A stretch of DNA of 22,419 nucleotides. Origin: a virus. Both the position numbers and the translations under genes were made by a program. The stretch lies in the IMG/VR virus record IMGVR_UViG_3300035698_027763, positions 1 through 22,419 of that record; one strand, 5' to 3'. Each line of letters starts with the position of its first letter. The stretch's first letter is position 1. Positions 1 through 7,383 of the stretch are shown in pieces. The notes below the pieces were generated by a model. It was given only the letters and a program-made list of their open reading frames with translations, ran no database searches and was not told the DNA's origin.

Positions 1-158
1 CGGACACTAAACGCTTTCATAGGTGGATTTATCACCAGGCTGAGATACGGTTTATTCCCAGCCGCGTACACTTTCTCAAACCCGACGGGACACCTGCGGG
101 GGCCGCTCCCTTCCCGTCAATGATAGTTATTTATCGCCACTTCTGGAAGGAGCGGTAA
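1..158 (+). CDS. DNA N6-adenine methyltransferase (Dam-like), C-terminal fragment
   Basis: The 3' end of a gene cut off by the window edge, read in frame from base 3 to a TAA at 156-158 (51 codons). The last residues contain a segment like AEIRFIPSRVHFL followed by APFPSMIVIYR. This pattern is typical of the C-terminus of phage Dam-type DNA N6-adenine methyltransferases (the PF05869-like family), where the proline-serine motif precedes a short terminal strand. The catalytic DPPY-type motif would lie upstream and is not visible. Phages use such enzymes to methylate their own DNA against host restriction. The stop overlaps the start of the next gene in a TAATG junction, so the two are probably translationally coupled. 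The family call rests on about 50 residues and on recall of the family pattern. Confidence 0.6.
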   Translation, partial: DTKRFHRWIYHQAEIRFIPSRVHFLKPDGTPAGAAPFPSMIVIYRHFWKER

Positions 159-598
159 TGAAGAAGATCTGGCGTAGGCATAAAGCGGCAAAGACAATCA
201 TGGCTGGCTTGTGTCAGTCCATGAATTCAAATGGAATCGACGCTCCTTATGTTGATTGTGTAATAAGTGACCTGCTGCCCACCACTTTCAACTCAGAGCT
301 CTTTTCTGCACGACTCGATACAGGGGCTGATATAAGTGCTATTCCTAGAACTGCTCTCAAAAGTCTGCCTCAATTACAACGTGGTCGCGAACACACTATA
401 CAAGACTTTGCGGGCACAAAAAAAAAGATGCGAAGCTATTGTTGTGTTCTTACAATAAACATCAACGATCAAAGCAAATCCTTCTATCCAAAGAATGGCG
501 TGGTCTTAACGGCCTCTTCCAGGGGGTGGATCGGTATGGATATCCTCAGAGATGTAAACTTTGCCATGGTTGATGGGAAATTCAAACTGGAAGTATAA
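158..598 (+). CDS. Retropepsin-like aspartic protease
   Basis: A 146-residue protein with an ARLDTGADISAIP segment. D54-T55-G56-A57 matches the catalytic Asp-Thr-Gly loop of single-domain retroviral-type aspartic proteases, which dimerise to form the active site. About 70 residues later GWIGMDIL (G126, D128) matches the hydrophobic-hydrophobic-Gly motif followed by the conserved G-x-D-x-L element of the fold. The length suits a retropepsin-like domain. The ATG is preceded by AAGGAGCGG at good spacing and overlaps the methyltransferase stop. The role is unknown: it could process a phage protein or cleave a host factor. It lies far from the capsid module, which has its own prohead protease, so head maturation is unlikely. 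The fold assignment is fairly firm and the function is inference. Confidence 0.7.
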   Translation: MKKIWRRHKAAKTIMAGLCQSMNSNGIDAPYVDCVISDLLPTTFNSELFSARLDTGADISAIPRTALKSLPQLQRGREHTIQDFAGTKKKMRSYCCVLTININDQSKSFYPKNGVVLTASSRGWIGMDILRDVNFAMVDGKFKLEV

Positions 599-641
599 GG
601 AATGGAGACAGATACTAACTCATAACAAAGGTGGTGAGAAA

Positions 642-995
642 ATGAAGGATCGGAATGAAGCGAATGCGTTTGGAGAAAGACTGTGTGCTCTCCGCAACGA
701 ATGGAATGTGATCTCACAGGATGTAGCCGGCAGGGTTGGAGTACTACCCTCTTATTACTGCGACATCGAAAAGGGAAGACGGATTCCTAGCCAGGTAGTA
801 ATCGCAGAAATAGTGAGAGCGATTATTCCAAATACGGAAGTTCTCCGCCGGCGAATGGCTTTCAATGAACTGCTGGAGCTGTCTGGCAGGGAAAGTAAAG
901 AGCGCAAAGCGCTAAGAAGCGTCTACAAAGGCAAGGCCGAGGCATTGACTATCGAGCGGGGATTATGGGGAGATCTTGAAGTCTTTCCAGAATAA
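642..995 (+). CDS. Xre-family helix-turn-helix regulator
   Basis: A 117-residue protein. Residues about 10-60 have the Xre/HTH_3 pattern: FGERLCALRNEW, then SQDVAGRVGVLPSYYCDIEKGRRIPS, the familiar turn and recognition helix followed by a Glu-x-Gly-Arg-x-x-Pro-Ser loop. The C-terminal half is charged and helical. The ATG at 642 is chosen because GGTGGTGAG lies just upstream. An in-frame ATG at 561 would overlap the protease gene by 38 nt and adds a leader with no family resemblance. It probably binds operator DNA to control phage genes, but no palindromic operator stood out nearby. It lies in the same directional block as its neighbours rather than in a divergent repressor arrangement, so it may be a late or middle regulator. 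Confidence 0.75.
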   Translation: MKDRNEANAFGERLCALRNEWNVISQDVAGRVGVLPSYYCDIEKGRRIPSQVVIAEIVRAIIPNTEVLRRRMAFNELLELSGRESKERKALRSVYKGKAEALTIERGLWGDLEVFPE

Positions 996-1021
996 ACCCA
1001 AAACTGTAGGAGTACAGAACA

Positions 1022-1279
1022 ATGGCTGAAGTATTGGAAAAAACATCGACCCTTTACGAAGATAATTTCCCCAACGACGCGGAACCTGTCCAGCTAAAGC
1101 TCTCATTCGCCAGCAGGTATGACGCTGTAGTGTCTAGCGAAGACGACAAGTTGGTGATGGGCCTTCTGAAAATGTTTGCCTTGCTGCAACTAACACCAGG
1201 CAAAGTGGATGATTTGATGGAAAGTATTTCCGAAGAGGCACCTTCCGTAATGATGCACCGGCTGAAAGTCGTTAAGTAG
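1022..1279 (+). CDS. Hypothetical protein, acidic
   Basis: An 85-residue protein starting at an ATG with GGAG about 11 nt upstream. It is acidic (several Asp/Glu runs such as EDD and SEEAP) and predicted mostly helical in its second half (LVMGLLKMFALLQL). There is no signal peptide, and the hydrophobic stretch is short and amphipathic rather than a clear membrane segment. I do not recognise the family. It lies between the Xre-type regulator and a small zinc-binding protein with gaps of about 25 nt, so it is probably cotranscribed with them. It could be a small phage accessory or anti-host protein, but nothing in the sequence shows that. Confidence 0.55.
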   Translation: MAEVLEKTSTLYEDNFPNDAEPVQLKLSFASRYDAVVSSEDDKLVMGLLKMFALLQLTPGKVDDLMESISEEAPSVMMHRLKVVK

Positions 1280-1303
1280 AACGGCCGGAAAGAGGGCGTA
1301 CAA

Positions 1304-1510
1304 ATGTCTTATGATGAAGAAACCATCCCTAACGAAAACGCCACTGATGCACATGGCGTTAGTCTGTCATTAATGGCGGCACTGCGTTCTTTTGCTCTAG
1401 CGCAATGCTCTCATTGCCATGGCCGTGGTTACACTGGATACAACTACACTACCAAGCAATATGTCTATTGTCGTTGCTTAGATAGAGGCATTAAAAGGGA
1501 GGTGATTTAG
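1304..1510 (+). CDS. Small zinc-ribbon protein (DnaJ-type CxxCxGxG motif)
   Basis: A 68-residue protein. C35-S-H-C38-H-G-R-G is a textbook DnaJ-type CxxCxGxG half-site, and C56-R-C58 supplies a second cysteine pair after a Tyr-rich strand, so it probably binds one zinc ion in a shortened ribbon. Such minimal DnaJ-like zinc knuckles are frequent in small phage proteins and usually mediate protein or nucleic acid contacts. No J domain is present, so it is not a full co-chaperone. The SD site before the ATG is weak (GAGGGCG). The stop at 1510 is followed after one base by the next ATG, which suggests translational coupling. Confidence 0.6.
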   Translation: MSYDEETIPNENATDAHGVSLSLMAALRSFALAQCSHCHGRGYTGYNYTTKQYVYCRCLDRGIKREVI

Positions 1511-1511
1511 A

Positions 1512-1709
1512 ATGTGGGGAATATTCGGAAGAATCTTTAAGGTAGCAGCACATCCAATAACAGCGATGGTCGTCAGGTCTCTTCCAGAAGGCATTGCCTT
1601 CATCGAGTCCTGGATAACAGCGTATGCTGACAAGAAACTTACACCAACGGAAAAGAAGGATGTCGCCGACAAGTTGAATGCGCTGGCTAGATCCGTTCTA
1701 GGTATATGA
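1512..1709 (+). CDS. Hypothetical small phage protein
   Basis: A 65-residue protein with an excellent SD site (GGGAGGTGA) inside the end of the previous gene. The N-terminal half is hydrophobic and basic (WGIFGRIFKVAAHP and MVVRSLPEGIAFIESW). The C-terminal half is helical and charged (KLTPTEKKDVADKLNALA), a pattern seen in small phage proteins coded beside membrane or lysis genes. I do not recognise a named family. The N-terminus could associate peripherally with membrane but does not form a clear transmembrane helix. It is followed four bases after its stop by a membrane protein gene, so the two may work together, possibly in lysis. Confidence 0.5.
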   Translation: MWGIFGRIFKVAAHPITAMVVRSLPEGIAFIESWITAYADKKLTPTEKKDVADKLNALARSVLGI

Positions 1710-1713
1710 AACT

Positions 1714-2001
1714 ATGACTGTAGATGAACGTAACCGGCTACTAATGCACACCCCCCACGGGATCCTGATGACGGTGTTCATAATATTGAATCCGCATCTA
1801 GGTTGGTCTTGGTTGGGGATGTGCATCTTTTATCAGATTATTGAGGAGTGGCGAATCGAAGATCATTCCTATCTGGATGTACGCGGGTACCTGGTTGGAA
1901 TGCCAATAGGAGCCGTTCTGTATTGGATTGGAAGTGTCCTGAAGGATGTCACAATAGAATTCCTTCTCGACTTCCTTGTTGGCTACGGCATGCGAATGTA
2001 A
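1714..2001 (+). CDS. Small phage membrane protein (holin candidate)
   Basis: A 95-residue protein with two or three hydrophobic stretches: GILMTVFIILNPHLGW, SWLGMCIFYQII, and GYLVGMPIGAVLYWIGSVL. These are separated by a polar EEWRIEDHSYLDVR loop. This layout, with the conserved-looking EDHSYLD segment, is a recurrent type of phage inner-membrane protein of unknown function, and a holin or holin partner is a reasonable guess given the lysis-like enzyme at 2867. No clear SD site precedes the ATG, which lies four bases after the previous stop, so translation probably depends on coupling. Holin function is inference from topology and neighbourhood only. Confidence 0.55.
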   Translation: MTVDERNRLLMHTPHGILMTVFIILNPHLGWSWLGMCIFYQIIEEWRIEDHSYLDVRGYLVGMPIGAVLYWIGSVLKDVTIEFLLDFLVGYGMRM

Positions 2002-2019
2002 AGAGCTACAGGAGGAAAC

Positions 2020-2790
2020 ATGAGAGAAAAAGAAAACTGCCACAAGATCCTGAACGTTTACGCTCTATCTGGTGGATGCCAATATAGCTGTTGCCATTGT
2101 TTCCTTAGACGACAGAAGGCCAGAAAGGAATCTTTCAAGATGGAGTATTCAGGCACCCCACATATCAACCCGGATGAATTGAAGCGGATCTGTGGACATG
2201 GCCGCACGGTAGTAGCAAGCAAGGCGGTTGATTTGTTTGCAGACAATGTACCCGACGAGTTGATCGAAATTGTCTTGGAGAGATGCTGCTCGTATGGAAA
2301 GAACAGATACGTGTTCAAGACTATGAATCCAGAGCGTTTCCAGGATTTCCTATGGCAATTCCCGCCGAAAACAATTCTAGCGACAACCGTTGAAGGGCCG
2401 GATGCGGCCAAATACAGCAAAGCTCCGCTGCCCGCTGCACGATTGATAGGGTTACGCAGGATTGCCGGCATCCTAAAGAATCTTCCCAGGCGGCCACAAC
2501 TTATGGTCTCGGTGGATCCGGTTCTGTCCTGGCCTGCTTGTTCCAGCCTTATACGACAACTGCACAGGACATCACCTGACATCATTGAAGTTGGGGCGAA
2601 TACTGCTCGCTGTAAAGTAGACGAACCGACTGGAATAGATCTAGCGTACCTAATAGGCCATTTCCGGGACATGACAAGCGATGTTCGCCTCAACAACAAT
2701 CTTGAACGAATACTTGGTAAAGATACGTTGAGCAAGCTGCAATCCGGAATCAATTGGAATCTGGTGTTAGCAACGAAAGGAGTACACTGA
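2020..2790 (+). CDS. Radical-SAM protein, DUF5131-like (phage Gp37/Gp68 type)
   Basis: A 256-residue protein. C20-x3-C24-x2-C27 near the N-terminus (after LSGG, with an extra C25) is the radical-SAM signature that binds a 4Fe-4S cluster. Later strands match the general DUF5131/phage Gp37-Gp68 layout: a VFKTMNPERF segment like the family's TK-NPERL, an ILATTVEG segment like its WLG-SVEN, and MVSVDPVL like its SIEPLL. It should therefore cleave S-adenosylmethionine to make a radical, but the substrate is unknown for the family. It has a good SD site (ACAGGAGG) seven bases before the ATG. It is somewhat short for the family. An oxygen-sensitive cluster fits a host living with little oxygen. Radical-SAM membership is firm and the subfamily is moderately so. 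Confidence 0.72.
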   Translation: MREKENCHKILNVYALSGGCQYSCCHCFLRRQKARKESFKMEYSGTPHINPDELKRICGHGRTVVASKAVDLFADNVPDELIEIVLERCCSYGKNRYVFKTMNPERFQDFLWQFPPKTILATTVEGPDAAKYSKAPLPAARLIGLRRIAGILKNLPRRPQLMVSVDPVLSWPACSSLIRQLHRTSPDIIEVGANTARCKVDEPTGIDLAYLIGHFRDMTSDVRLNNNLERILGKDTLSKLQSGINWNLVLATKGVH

Positions 2791-2866
2791 AATGTGTGGC
2801 CCAAAATAATTAACGAATCGATGACTCAGCCTCTGTGCGAATTGCTTCCATGAAAGGAGAGGCCTT

Positions 2867-3352
2867 ATGGCCGAAATTGTACTGACCATAAATACAATAT
2901 GCAAAGCGCTTTCCAGTACAGATCAAGCTACCGATCCAGAGCGGCGCTTGCTACTGGGAACGGCTGCTGTTGAATCGAAGCTTGTCTACAGGCGACAGAT
3001 AGGTGGAGGCCCTGCACGCGGACTTTGGCAGATGGAGCCGGCGACGGCCTTTAGCATTACCCGGTATCTGCACCGCCGGCGACCATGTCTATATCTAAGG
3101 ATATTTGGGTTCTTGATGCCTACCCAGGACCAGATCGCTCAACAACTCGAACACAACGATATCTTAGCGTGCGCGCTGGCCCGGGCACACTATCTGAGAT
3201 TTCCAGAACCAATACCGGTTACACTTGCAGACCAGGCTGCCTACTGGAAGATGCACTACAATACCTACCTTGGCAAAGGCACCGTCGAAAAATACGTAGA
3301 AGCCTGGACGGAATGCCACTGTGACTACTTACTGGAGGAAACCCATGGCTGA
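2867..3352 (+). CDS. Lysozyme-like / transglycosylase-like phage lysis protein
   Basis: A 161-residue protein. LGTAAVESKL places E36 like the catalytic glutamate of lysozyme-fold transglycosylases, and GGGPARGLWQMEP (48-58) matches the conserved Gly-x-x-Q-hydrophobic-x-P segment of that superfamily. LACALARAHYLRFPEPIP and AAYWKMHYNTYLGKGTVEKYVEAW fit a recurring phage protein family of this size. It probably cuts the glycan strands of peptidoglycan, either for lysis or as a virion enzyme. There is no signal peptide, so export would need a holin. The start has AAAGGAGAGG upstream. The stop overlaps the next gene by 8 nt. The gene lies upstream of the terminase rather than at the end of the late genes. 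Confidence 0.68.
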   Translation: MAEIVLTINTICKALSSTDQATDPERRLLLGTAAVESKLVYRRQIGGGPARGLWQMEPATAFSITRYLHRRRPCLYLRIFGFLMPTQDQIAQQLEHNDILACALARAHYLRFPEPIPVTLADQAAYWKMHYNTYLGKGTVEKYVEAWTECHCDYLLEETHG

Positions 3353-3596
3353 AAAGCTACGCTTCAAAGACAAAGCCGATCTTGATAAATTTCTAAAAAA
3401 ACCACAAGAACGAAAAGTCAAAGAAGAGTTTGGTACATCTGCAAGCCTCCTGCTTGGAGTCGGAAAGAAGCTCGACAAGATGGATAAGATTCTTAAACAG
3501 ATCCTCGCACAAAACGATATAATGTTTGCAGATTTCTTGCAAACAAGGGGGTATAAACCAAATGATAAACATGGCAAAAAACCAGATCAACCGTAA
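3345..3596 (+). CDS. Hypothetical charged helical protein
   Basis: An 83-residue, lysine-rich protein. The ATG at 3345 is chosen over an upstream in-frame GTG at 3321 because CTGGAGGAAACCC places an ideal SD before it. Residues about 30-60 (GVGKKLDKMDKILKQILAQ) have heptad-like hydrophobic spacing that could form a short coiled coil, and the C-terminus is polar (NDKHGKKPDQP). No membrane segment is seen. The family is not recognised. Its position right after the lysis enzyme, with overlapping ends, resembles the small spanin or regulatory genes that often accompany phage endolysins, but it lacks a lipobox or membrane anchor, so that role is not supported. Confidence 0.5.
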   Translation: MAEKLRFKDKADLDKFLKKPQERKVKEEFGTSASLLLGVGKKLDKMDKILKQILAQNDIMFADFLQTRGYKPNDKHGKKPDQP

Positions 3597-3801
3597 ATCT
3601 ATGGCGACTTGGTCACAATACAGACCGGTAATCAGTTCTGCCTTTGAGACGTTTACTGTCGAAAGTGGGAGCGTGGTTGCACACTCACCTATTCTTGGTG
3701 GAAAAACACTAAAGGCTGGCAAATCTATGTCTTTTCCAAAAGGAACCGAAGTGCTTTTTATCGCCATAGAGCCATCAGAACTGTCCATGGTGGCTTGCTA
3801 A
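3562..3801 (+). CDS. Hypothetical small beta-rich protein
   Basis: A 79-residue protein overlapping the end of the previous gene by 35 nt. The ATG at 3562 follows AAGGGGGT at fair spacing. ATG codons at 3571 and 3601 are possible alternatives. After a basic N-terminus the protein reads as alternating hydrophobic strands (FETFTVESGSVV, GKTLKAGKSMSF, GTEVLFIAIEP), suggesting a small beta-barrel or cupin-like sheet, but no catalytic motif is visible. The family is not recognised. It is the last gene before the promoter of the packaging module. Confidence 0.45.
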   Translation: MINMAKNQINRKSMATWSQYRPVISSAFETFTVESGSVVAHSPILGGKTLKAGKSMSFPKGTEVLFIAIEPSELSMVAC

Positions 3802-3815
3802 TTCCTAAAGAACGT

Positions 3816-3844
3816 TTGACAAACTCGCTCTTGTATGGTAAACT
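3816..3844 (+). promoter_or_regulatory. Sigma70-type promoter of the packaging/head module
   Basis: TTGACA at 3816-3821 is a perfect -35 box. After 17 bases comes TAAACT at 3839-3844, four of six matches to TATAAT. It lies in the only gap of this region (3802-3865) and reads toward the small terminase gene, whose SD (GGGGGTGAC) begins about 8 bases downstream. Transcripts would start near 3851, giving a very short leader, so initiation may in fact use a slightly different -10 (TATGGT at 3834-3839). It probably drives terminase, portal and the following head genes. Confidence 0.6.
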
Positions 3845-3865
3845 TTCTTATGGGGGTGACAGAAA

Positions 3866-4522
3866 TTGCCAAAGACTGATGTTGCTATAACAGAAGAAGA
3901 AGCTCCTGTTACAAATAATCCACACAAACTCCATATCCCAAGAGTAACAATGATCTGTTCTGACGGCAAGAATCGTACGGAAACGGAGCAGCAAGCATCG
4001 GCGTACTACGTCTGGCGCGCTTCTGGTGGCGTTCCCGGCAAGAAAATCATGGAATTAGTCGCCAAACATCCACGGGTGTCTAGCGGTTGGCGTCAGTGTT
4101 ATAATTGGAAATCACTCTTATGCTGGGAGCGACGCTACAAAGAGGACAAGGTACTGAGCGATGTAGATGTAAGCATGATCCTCTGGAGCGGCCTAAGTAA
4201 TGACAATATGGAGGGCATACTGGATGCAGTCAGAACTCCAGAAGAACTCGCCAAAGATGGCGCCCTCTCTCTGGTAGAATATCGCCAGGTTATTCGACGA
4301 TGCGTGAAGAAATATATCGGCGAGTTAAGTGCAGGGCGTATTAAGATAGAAACCGTATCTGATTTCGAGCGACTACTCAAGCTTGATAGGTATCTTGTAG
4401 ATGGAGAAACCGAAGGCGGCGGGCACACGACACAGATAAACATCATCACAGGCATTCAGCGACCCTATACCAAGGAAGAGACTGTTATCGAGGTGGTAGA
4501 CAGCAAGGAGATACCCCCTTGA
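3866..4522 (+). CDS. terS: Terminase small subunit (probable)
   Basis: A 218-residue protein directly upstream of the large terminase, with a 4-nt overlap. It starts at TTG with GGGGGTGAC seven to eight bases upstream. The N-terminal half contains ASAYYVWRASGG, KKIMELVAKHP and SGWRQCYNWKSLLCWERRYKED, compatible with a helical DNA-binding domain that recognises a packaging site. The C-terminal half is helical and charged, as expected for ring formation. No diagnostic motif exists for this divergent family, so the call relies on position, size and composition. The protein would load phage DNA onto the large subunit for packaging. Confidence 0.6.
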   Translation: MPKTDVAITEEEAPVTNNPHKLHIPRVTMICSDGKNRTETEQQASAYYVWRASGGVPGKKIMELVAKHPRVSSGWRQCYNWKSLLCWERRYKEDKVLSDVDVSMILWSGLSNDNMEGILDAVRTPEELAKDGALSLVEYRQVIRRCVKKYIGELSAGRIKIETVSDFERLLKLDRYLVDGETEGGGHTTQINIITGIQRPYTKEETVIEVVDSKEIPP

Positions 4523-5892
4523 GTATCACCCGTATCGACATGCGAGACGTCTATAAGCCTACACTCAGGCAACAGTCGGGACATTCAGAAAAGGCTATGT
4601 ATATATTGCTGGGTGGCGCAATGGGCGGTGGGAAGAGTGTCTTTCTTACCATGGAGGGATTGCAACTAAGTCTAGACTTCCCTGGTAACCGAGGTTTTAT
4701 TTGTCGCTGGGAGAACAAAACATTCAAGAACACGACATTGCCTACCATGCTGGACTTCTATCCAGACTCAATTATAGAAAGTCACCGAGCCAGCGATCAA
4801 GTATTCAGATTGATAAACGGGTCTGAGATATTGTATGGTGGCCTGAAACCATCAGGAAGCTACAAACCAATCGACCGAATCAAATCAATGAACCTTGGAT
4901 GGTTTGCTATCGACGAAGCCAGTGAGATCCCTGAAGAGTTTTTCCTTGTGTTATGCTCTCGATTGCGGCTCAATATCCCACACATGAAGGTCTGCTACAA
5001 AGGACTACTCAGCTCAAATCCAGAAAGCGGCTGGGTACACACCAGATTTATCGAGAACAAACTCCCTAATCACAAATTTATTCAAGCCCTTGCCAGCGAC
5101 AACCCGCATAACCCTTCTGATTACGAACAGCGCCTACGAGATCTATTCCCGCAAGATTGGATTGACCAGTACGTTGATGGTGGTTGGGACATCGCTCAGA
5201 AAGGCTTATTCGCCTTCCCTTCTATGTGGGTTCGTGCAGCACAATTACGCAATGGCGATTCTGGCCCTCTGACGAATATAGGTATAGATATTGGAGCCGG
5301 CGGTGACCCCAGTATTGGGATAGGTCGTTGGGGAGAGGTCTACCGTGAAGTACACAGAAGTCAATATACAAATACAATGAATACTGTAGCGGACTTGTCT
5401 ATCCTAATGGATACGCTCAAGCCGCCAAGAGCTACGATAGATGTAGTTGGTGTAGGCAAGGGAGTCTATGACCGGCTTAGAGAAAAAGGCTACCCTGTAT
5501 TTCCGTATAATGGCGGCTGGGAAGCGGTTGAACCTGATCGGTTTGCCGACAAGCGTTCCGAAGATCACTGGCATCTGCGAGAACTGCTGGAATTTGGGGA
5601 GCCTACCCTCCCCGATAATACCGAGTTGTTGAGCAAAATGGTCGCAATCCATTACGGAAAAGCCAGAGGCGAAAAAGTAATCAAGGTGGAATCCAAAACC
5701 AAACTGCGCTCTCGTGGTATCTCTTCCCCAAACGTGCTCGATGCAATTACGATGGCCGGGTCGGAAGACTCTATGCAGTTTGAAGTTGAAGGCAGCTTTC
5801 TCACCAATTGGTCTGGAAAGGAAAAGGTCCTGGAGAATGAAGCTAGTAAGGAAAAAAGACGAAGTTATCTCGGAGCTAAAGCGGCAGCTTGA
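4519..5892 (+). CDS. terL: Terminase large subunit (ATPase/nuclease)
   Basis: A 457-residue protein with both terminase domains. GGAMGGGKS (32-40) is the Walker A loop and WFAIDEAS (D132, E133) the Walker B with catalytic Glu. LLSSNPE near 165-169 fits the coupling motif. The RNase H-like nuclease domain shows three well-spaced acidic residues: D257 in GIDIGAGGD, D308 in ATIDVVGVG, and D408 in NVLDAI. It pumps DNA into the prohead through the portal and cuts the concatemer. The start is TTG at 4519, overlapping the TGA of the small subunit as TTGA. An ATG at codon 8 is the alternative. The end overlaps the portal gene by 56 nt. The length suits the Terminase_6/PBSX-like group. Confidence 0.92.
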   Translation: MSITRIDMRDVYKPTLRQQSGHSEKAMYILLGGAMGGGKSVFLTMEGLQLSLDFPGNRGFICRWENKTFKNTTLPTMLDFYPDSIIESHRASDQVFRLINGSEILYGGLKPSGSYKPIDRIKSMNLGWFAIDEASEIPEEFFLVLCSRLRLNIPHMKVCYKGLLSSNPESGWVHTRFIENKLPNHKFIQALASDNPHNPSDYEQRLRDLFPQDWIDQYVDGGWDIAQKGLFAFPSMWVRAAQLRNGDSGPLTNIGIDIGAGGDPSIGIGRWGEVYREVHRSQYTNTMNTVADLSILMDTLKPPRATIDVVGVGKGVYDRLREKGYPVFPYNGGWEAVEPDRFADKRSEDHWHLRELLEFGEPTLPDNTELLSKMVAIHYGKARGEKVIKVESKTKLRSRGISSPNVLDAITMAGSEDSMQFEVEGSFLTNWSGKEKVLENEASKEKRRSYLGAKAAA

Positions 5893-7366
5893 AACCGAAG
5901 AAGTCGGACAGGTACTCTATGCAGAAACAACAGTAGAAGCACCTGCTAGCTCTCTGAAAAAACTCGCTGTATTGAAATGTAAGGAAGAAGTGTTTGTTAC
6001 TAAATCAGATCAGAGTGAGTCCAGCCAGATTACAACGGAGGAAACCTGGTGCGATCATAATGGCTTGCTGGAGCACCCATTTTCTGCAAACGCCTTGCTC
6101 ACGCTGGCCGAATCAAACGCCTACTTTCATCGCTGTGTTCGCCAGGCAGCAATTGACGCAGCAGGTCTTGGCTGGACACTTGACTTAACTGAAGGAAGCA
6201 CGGAAAACACCAGACTGAAAGGCGAGTACACCGCCTTCTTGGAACAGCCGAATCCTGATGAATCCCTATACGACATAGGACAGGAGCTGCTCACTGATTG
6301 GGGATTCATCGGCTGGTTTTGCTTGGAGACCGCTCGAGATCTTAATGGGCGAGTGGCAAGAGTTGATCATGTACCGGCGGGCACTATCTGGATCCATAAG
6401 AACAGGAAAAAGTATGCCCAGAAGATGGGCTCCAAGATGGTGTGGTTCAAAAAGTTTGGAGAGGAAGCGGACATCTCCAAAATTACAGGTGAAACGGGAG
6501 ACTTCCCCGATGCCGAGAAAGCTAATGAACTCATCTTTCGCCGGAATTATTATCCCAAGAACAAAAACTATGGTGCCCCTGATGCGATAAGCTGCCTGGG
6601 TGCCATTGTTGGGATGATAGGAATCAGGGACTTCAACATCTCATTCTTTGAAAACTATGGGATCCCGGCTTACCTAATCAAGCTTATCGGCAAATGGAGG
6701 CCTGGATCTGAAAAGCTTATAGAAACCTTCCTGAACACGGAGATAAAGAACTCCGCCAATGCTCACAAGACAATGGTTATGCAGATACCTACAGGCGGAG
6801 AACTAACTATCGAGCGTTTATCCGTTGACACAAAAGAGGGCGGCTTCCGCTTGTTTAATCAAGCTTGGCGAGAAGAGATCCTCACCGCTCACTCCATGCC
6901 ACCTTACCGTGTGGGAATGGCTGTTGTTGGTACCCTTGGTGGCAATGTGGCTACGGAAATGACCGAGATCTACAAGCAAAGTGTTATTGTACCACATACT
7001 CGACGGCTTGAGAATATCTGGAACAGCTTGATATTCAAGAAAGGGATGGATCTAACAGGGTATACGATGACCTATACCAAGCTGGATTCCCGCGACTTGG
7101 ATACAGAAGTGGAACGCGATATGATGTTCATAGAACATAGAGCGATGACACCCAACGAAGCCAGAGCAAAGTACGACCTTGGCGAGTCATACGAAGGCGG
7201 CGATGAGTTTGGACTCACCCCCACAATGACTCCTGCTGTAGAAAAGAGAACCCTCAAACGAATGCTAGTCTCCATGGTGACCGCAAAGGTCGAGGGGCGT
7301 GAAAACGCTCCTGATTACGAGATGATACAGCAATTGCTGGAAGTCATGAAGGAATCTAGCGAATAA
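5837..7366 (+). CDS. Portal protein (PBSX/HK97-like)
   Basis: A 509-residue protein starting at ATG 5837 inside the 3' end of the large terminase gene. An in-frame ATG further upstream at 5714 would add residues that merely shadow the terminase. LLTLAESNAYFHRCVRQAAIDAAGLGW (about 88-114) is the typical entry helix of phage portals. NELIFRRNYYPKNKNYGAPDA and ISFFENYGIPAYLI match the clip and wing region of the Phage_portal/PBSX family. EILTAHSMPPYRVGM followed by the GNVATEMTEIYK helix is also typical. Portals form a dodecameric ring at one capsid vertex, the docking site of terminase and connector. Residues 1-60 are charged and poorly conserved-looking. The gene order terminase-portal-protease-capsid is standard. 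Confidence 0.88.
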   Translation: MKLVRKKDEVISELKRQLETEEVGQVLYAETTVEAPASSLKKLAVLKCKEEVFVTKSDQSESSQITTEETWCDHNGLLEHPFSANALLTLAESNAYFHRCVRQAAIDAAGLGWTLDLTEGSTENTRLKGEYTAFLEQPNPDESLYDIGQELLTDWGFIGWFCLETARDLNGRVARVDHVPAGTIWIHKNRKKYAQKMGSKMVWFKKFGEEADISKITGETGDFPDAEKANELIFRRNYYPKNKNYGAPDAISCLGAIVGMIGIRDFNISFFENYGIPAYLIKLIGKWRPGSEKLIETFLNTEIKNSANAHKTMVMQIPTGGELTIERLSVDTKEGGFRLFNQAWREEILTAHSMPPYRVGMAVVGTLGGNVATEMTEIYKQSVIVPHTRRLENIWNSLIFKKGMDLTGYTMTYTKLDSRDLDTEVERDMMFIEHRAMTPNEARAKYDLGESYEGGDEFGLTPTMTPAVEKRTLKRMLVSMVTAKVEGRENAPDYEMIQQLLEVMKESSE

Positions 7367-7383
7367 CAAGGAGAAAAGCTACT

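Noticed and set aside
1-123. Second open frame at the left edge (frame 1, stop at 121)
   Set aside because: Frame 3 carries the Dam-like motif and ends in a TAATG junction with the next gene, so frame 1 is taken as a shadow.
561-641. Upstream ATG for the Xre regulator
   Set aside because: It overlaps the aspartic protease gene and has no good SD, while ATG 642 has GGTGGTGAG and starts just before the HTH domain.
2058-2804. Long antisense open frame opposite the radical-SAM gene
   Set aside because: It mirrors the + strand gene, has no SD or family resemblance, and all other genes are on the + strand.
5714-5836. Upstream ATG for the portal gene
   Set aside because: The extra 41 residues overlap the terminase nuclease end in another frame and do not resemble portal sequence.
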